A DNA stretch of 64,000 nt from Acanthosepion lycidas (lineage: Eukaryota > Mollusca > Cephalopoda > Sepiida > Sepiidae): NCBI GenBank assembly GCA_963932145.1, contig OZ010599.1, forward strand, positions 43,424,298-43,488,297, written 5' to 3'. The position numbers and the translations under genes were made by a program. Positions 61,501-64,000 of the stretch are shown piece after piece (position 1 is the stretch's first letter; each line of letters starts with the position of its first letter). A model generated the notes under the pieces. The model was not told the DNA's origin, searched no databases, and saw nothing but the letters and a program-made list of their open reading frames with translations.

Positions 61501-64000
61501 TGTAAAATGATAAATAGATGCTTGTATAATATAATTGTAAAATGTCTTTTAAAATTATATGTAAAATTATAAATAGATGCTTGTATAATTGTAAAATGTC
61601 TTTTTAAATATGTAAAATAATAAATAGATGCTTGTATAATATAATTGTAAAATATCTTTTAAAATAATATGTAAAATGATAAATAGATGCTTGTATAATA
61701 TAATTGTAAAATGTCTTTTAAAATTATATGTAAAATTATAAATAGATGCTTGTATAATTGTAAAATGTCTTTTTAAATATGTAAAATAATAAATAGATGC
61801 TTGTATAATATAATTGTAAAATATCTTTTAAAATAATATGTAAAATGATAAATAGATGCTTGTATAATATAATTGTAAAATGTCTTTTAAAATTATATGT
61901 AAAATTATAAATAGATGCTTGTATAATTGTAAAATGTCTTTTTAAATATGTAAAATAATAAATAGATGCTTGTATAATATAATTGTAAAATGTCTTTTAA
62001 AATTATATGTAAAATAATAAATAGATGCTTGTATAATATAATTGTAAAATGTCTTTTAAAATTATATGTAAAATTATAAATAGATGCTTGTATAATATAA
62101 TTGTAAAATGTCTTTTAAAATTATATGTAAAATTATAAATAGATGCTTGTATAATTGTAAAATGTCTTTTTAAATATGTAAAATAATAAATAGATGCTTG
62201 TATAATATAATTGTAAAATATCTTTTAAAATAATATGTAAAATGATAAATAGATGCTTGTATAATATAATTGTAAAATGTCTTTTAAAATTATATGTAAA
62301 ATTATAAATAGATGCTTGTATAATTGTAAAATGTCTTTTTAAATATGTAAAATAATAAATAGATGCTTGTATAATATAATTGTAAAATATCTTTTAAAAT
62401 AATATGTAAAATGATAAATAGATGCTTGTATAATATAATTGTAAAATGTCTTTTAAAATTATATGTAAAATTATAAATAGATGCTTGTATAATATAATTG
62501 TAAAATGTCTTTTAAAATTATATGTAAAATTATAAATAGATGCTTGTATAATTGTAAAATGTCTTTTTAAATATGTAAAATAATAAATAGATGCTTGTAT
62601 AATATAATTGTAAAATATCTTTTAAAATAATATGTAAAATGATAAATAGATGCTTGTATAATATAATTGTAAAATGTCTTTTAAAATTATATGTAAAATT
62701 ATAAATAGATGCTTGTATAATTGTAAAATGTCTTTTTAAATATGTAAAATAATAAATAGATGCTTGTATAATATAATTGTAAAATGTCTTTTAAAATTAT
62801 ATGTAAAATAATAAATAGATGCTTGTATAATATAATTGTAAAATGTCTTTTAAAATTATATGTAAAATTATAAATAGATGCTTGTATAATTGTAAAATGT
62901 CTTTTTAAATATGTAAAATAATAAATAGATGCTTTTATAATATAATTGTAAAATGTCTTTTAAAATAATATGTAAAATAATAAATAGATGCTTGTATAAT
63001 ATAATTGTAAAATGTCTTTTAAAATTATATGTAAAATAATAAATAGATGCTTGTATAATATAATTGTAAAATGTCTTTTAAAATTATATGTAAAATAATA
63101 AATAGATGCTTGTATAATATAATTGTAAAATGTCTTTTAAAATTATATGTAAAATTATAAATAGATGCTTGTATAATTGTAAAATGTCTTTTTAAATATG
63201 TAAAATAATAAATAGATGCTTGTATAATATAATTGTAAAATGTCTTTTAAAATTATATGTAAAATAATAAATAGATGCTTGTATAATATAATTGTAAAAT
63301 GTCTTTTAAAATTATATGTAAAATTATAAATAGATGCTTGTATAATTGTAAAATGTCTTTTTAAATATGTAAAATAATAAATAGATGCTTGTATAATATA
63401 ATTGTAAAATGTCTTTTAAAATTATATGTAAAATAATAAATAGATGCTTGTATAATATAATTGTAAAATGTCTTTTAAAATTATATGTAAAATTATAAAT
63501 AGATGCTTGTATAATTGTAAAATGTCTTTTTAAATATGTAAAATAATAAATAGATGCTTGTATAATATAATTGTAAAATGTCTTTTAAAATTATATGTAA
63601 AATAATAAATAGATGCTTGTATAATATAATTGTAAAATGTCTTTTAAAATTATATGTAAAATTATAAATAGATGCTTGTATAATTGTAAAATGTCTTTTT
63701 AAATATGTAAAATAATAAATAGATGCTTGTATAATATAATTGTAAAATGTCTTTTAAAATAATATGTAAAATGATAAATAGATGCTTGTATAATATAATT
63801 GGAAAATGTCATTTAAAATAATATGTAAAATAATAAATAGATGCTTGTATAATATAACTGTAAAATGTCTTTTTAAATAATATGTAAAATAATAAATAGA
63901 TGCTTGTATAATATAATTGGAAAATGTCTTTTTTAATAATATGTAAAATTATAAATAGATGCTTGTATAATATAATTGGAAAATGTCTTTTAAAATAATA
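58505..64000. repeat. Satellite array of 59- and 51-bp monomers in higher-order units
   Basis: The 59-bp monomer is ATAAATAGATGCTTGTATAA, TATAATTGTAAAATGTCTTT, TAAAATTATATGTAAAATA. A 51-bp monomer lacks TATAA and 3 bp near the CTTTTTAAATATG. The 51-bp form (GTATAATTGTAAA) begins at 24 sites from 59319 to 63678. All 23 spacings are 169, 228 or 287 bp, that is 51 plus two, three or four 59-bp units. Edges (58505-59260 and after 63730) are more diverged. A third monomer type has ATATCTTTTAAAATAATATG. The array continues past the window end. No coding. Confidence 0.97.

Noticed and set aside
58505-64000. Possible CRISPR-like array
   Set aside because: The units are contiguous with no unique spacers, and the context is eukaryotic. 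It is a satellite.

Overview
No intact host protein-coding gene was recognised in this 64 kb window. It reads as AT-rich animal intergenic or intronic DNA built mostly from decayed transposable elements, minisatellites and (TA)n arrays. The mix suggests a lophotrochozoan genome, most plausibly a cephalopod such as an octopus: many degenerate non-LTR reverse transcriptases of the endonuclease-RT, RTE-like, jockey/CR1-like and Tx1-like kinds, mariner-type elements and mariner MITEs, tRNA-derived SINEs, a Helitron-like element and Penelope-like fragments. The organism is an inference; no diagnostic host gene is present.

Layout. 1-11 kb: AT-rich DNA with a decayed endonuclease-RT LINE (3630-5215), jockey-like and RTE-like LINE ends, and a 345-bp inverted-repeat insertion (6865-7209) flanked by a 13-bp duplication inside a LINE. 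10.7-13.7 kb: the 5' half of an endonuclease-bearing LINE, interrupted by a 1.3-kb insert. 14-19.4 kb: MITEs, a 0.87-kb palindromic element, a 1.38-kb mariner-like element with ~92-bp terminal inverted repeats, and an RTE-like RT. 19.5-25 kb: mostly unrecognised DNA plus mariner MITEs. 25.1-27.0 kb: a 34-bp minisatellite of about 56 units. 28.1-29.0 kb: a 181-bp tandem repeat. 29.2-29.9 kb: a Helitron-like element. 30-35 kb: LINE ends, one with its 3' coding end tandemly amplified, and long (TA)n arrays. 38.2-43.7 kb: a nearly full-length but broken Tx1-like LINE on the minus strand, with a CCHC zinc knuckle and a Gln-rich ORF1 tail. 45.6-58.4 kb: a dense mosaic including a LINE with a twin-priming inversion, a SINE split by an hAT-like insertion with an 8-bp duplication, and two LINEs meeting tail to tail. 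58.5-64 kb: a satellite array that runs off the window end and is organised as 59- and 51-bp monomers in higher-order units.

The elements are molecular fossils: every recognised coding region carries stops or frameshifts, so no metabolic or regulatory system can be read. The points most worth checking are a hammerhead-ribozyme-like fold on the minus strand at 9866-9925 with a partial second copy at 14121-14187, the strict 51+59k spacing of the terminal satellite, and nested insertions that can be dated relative to each other.
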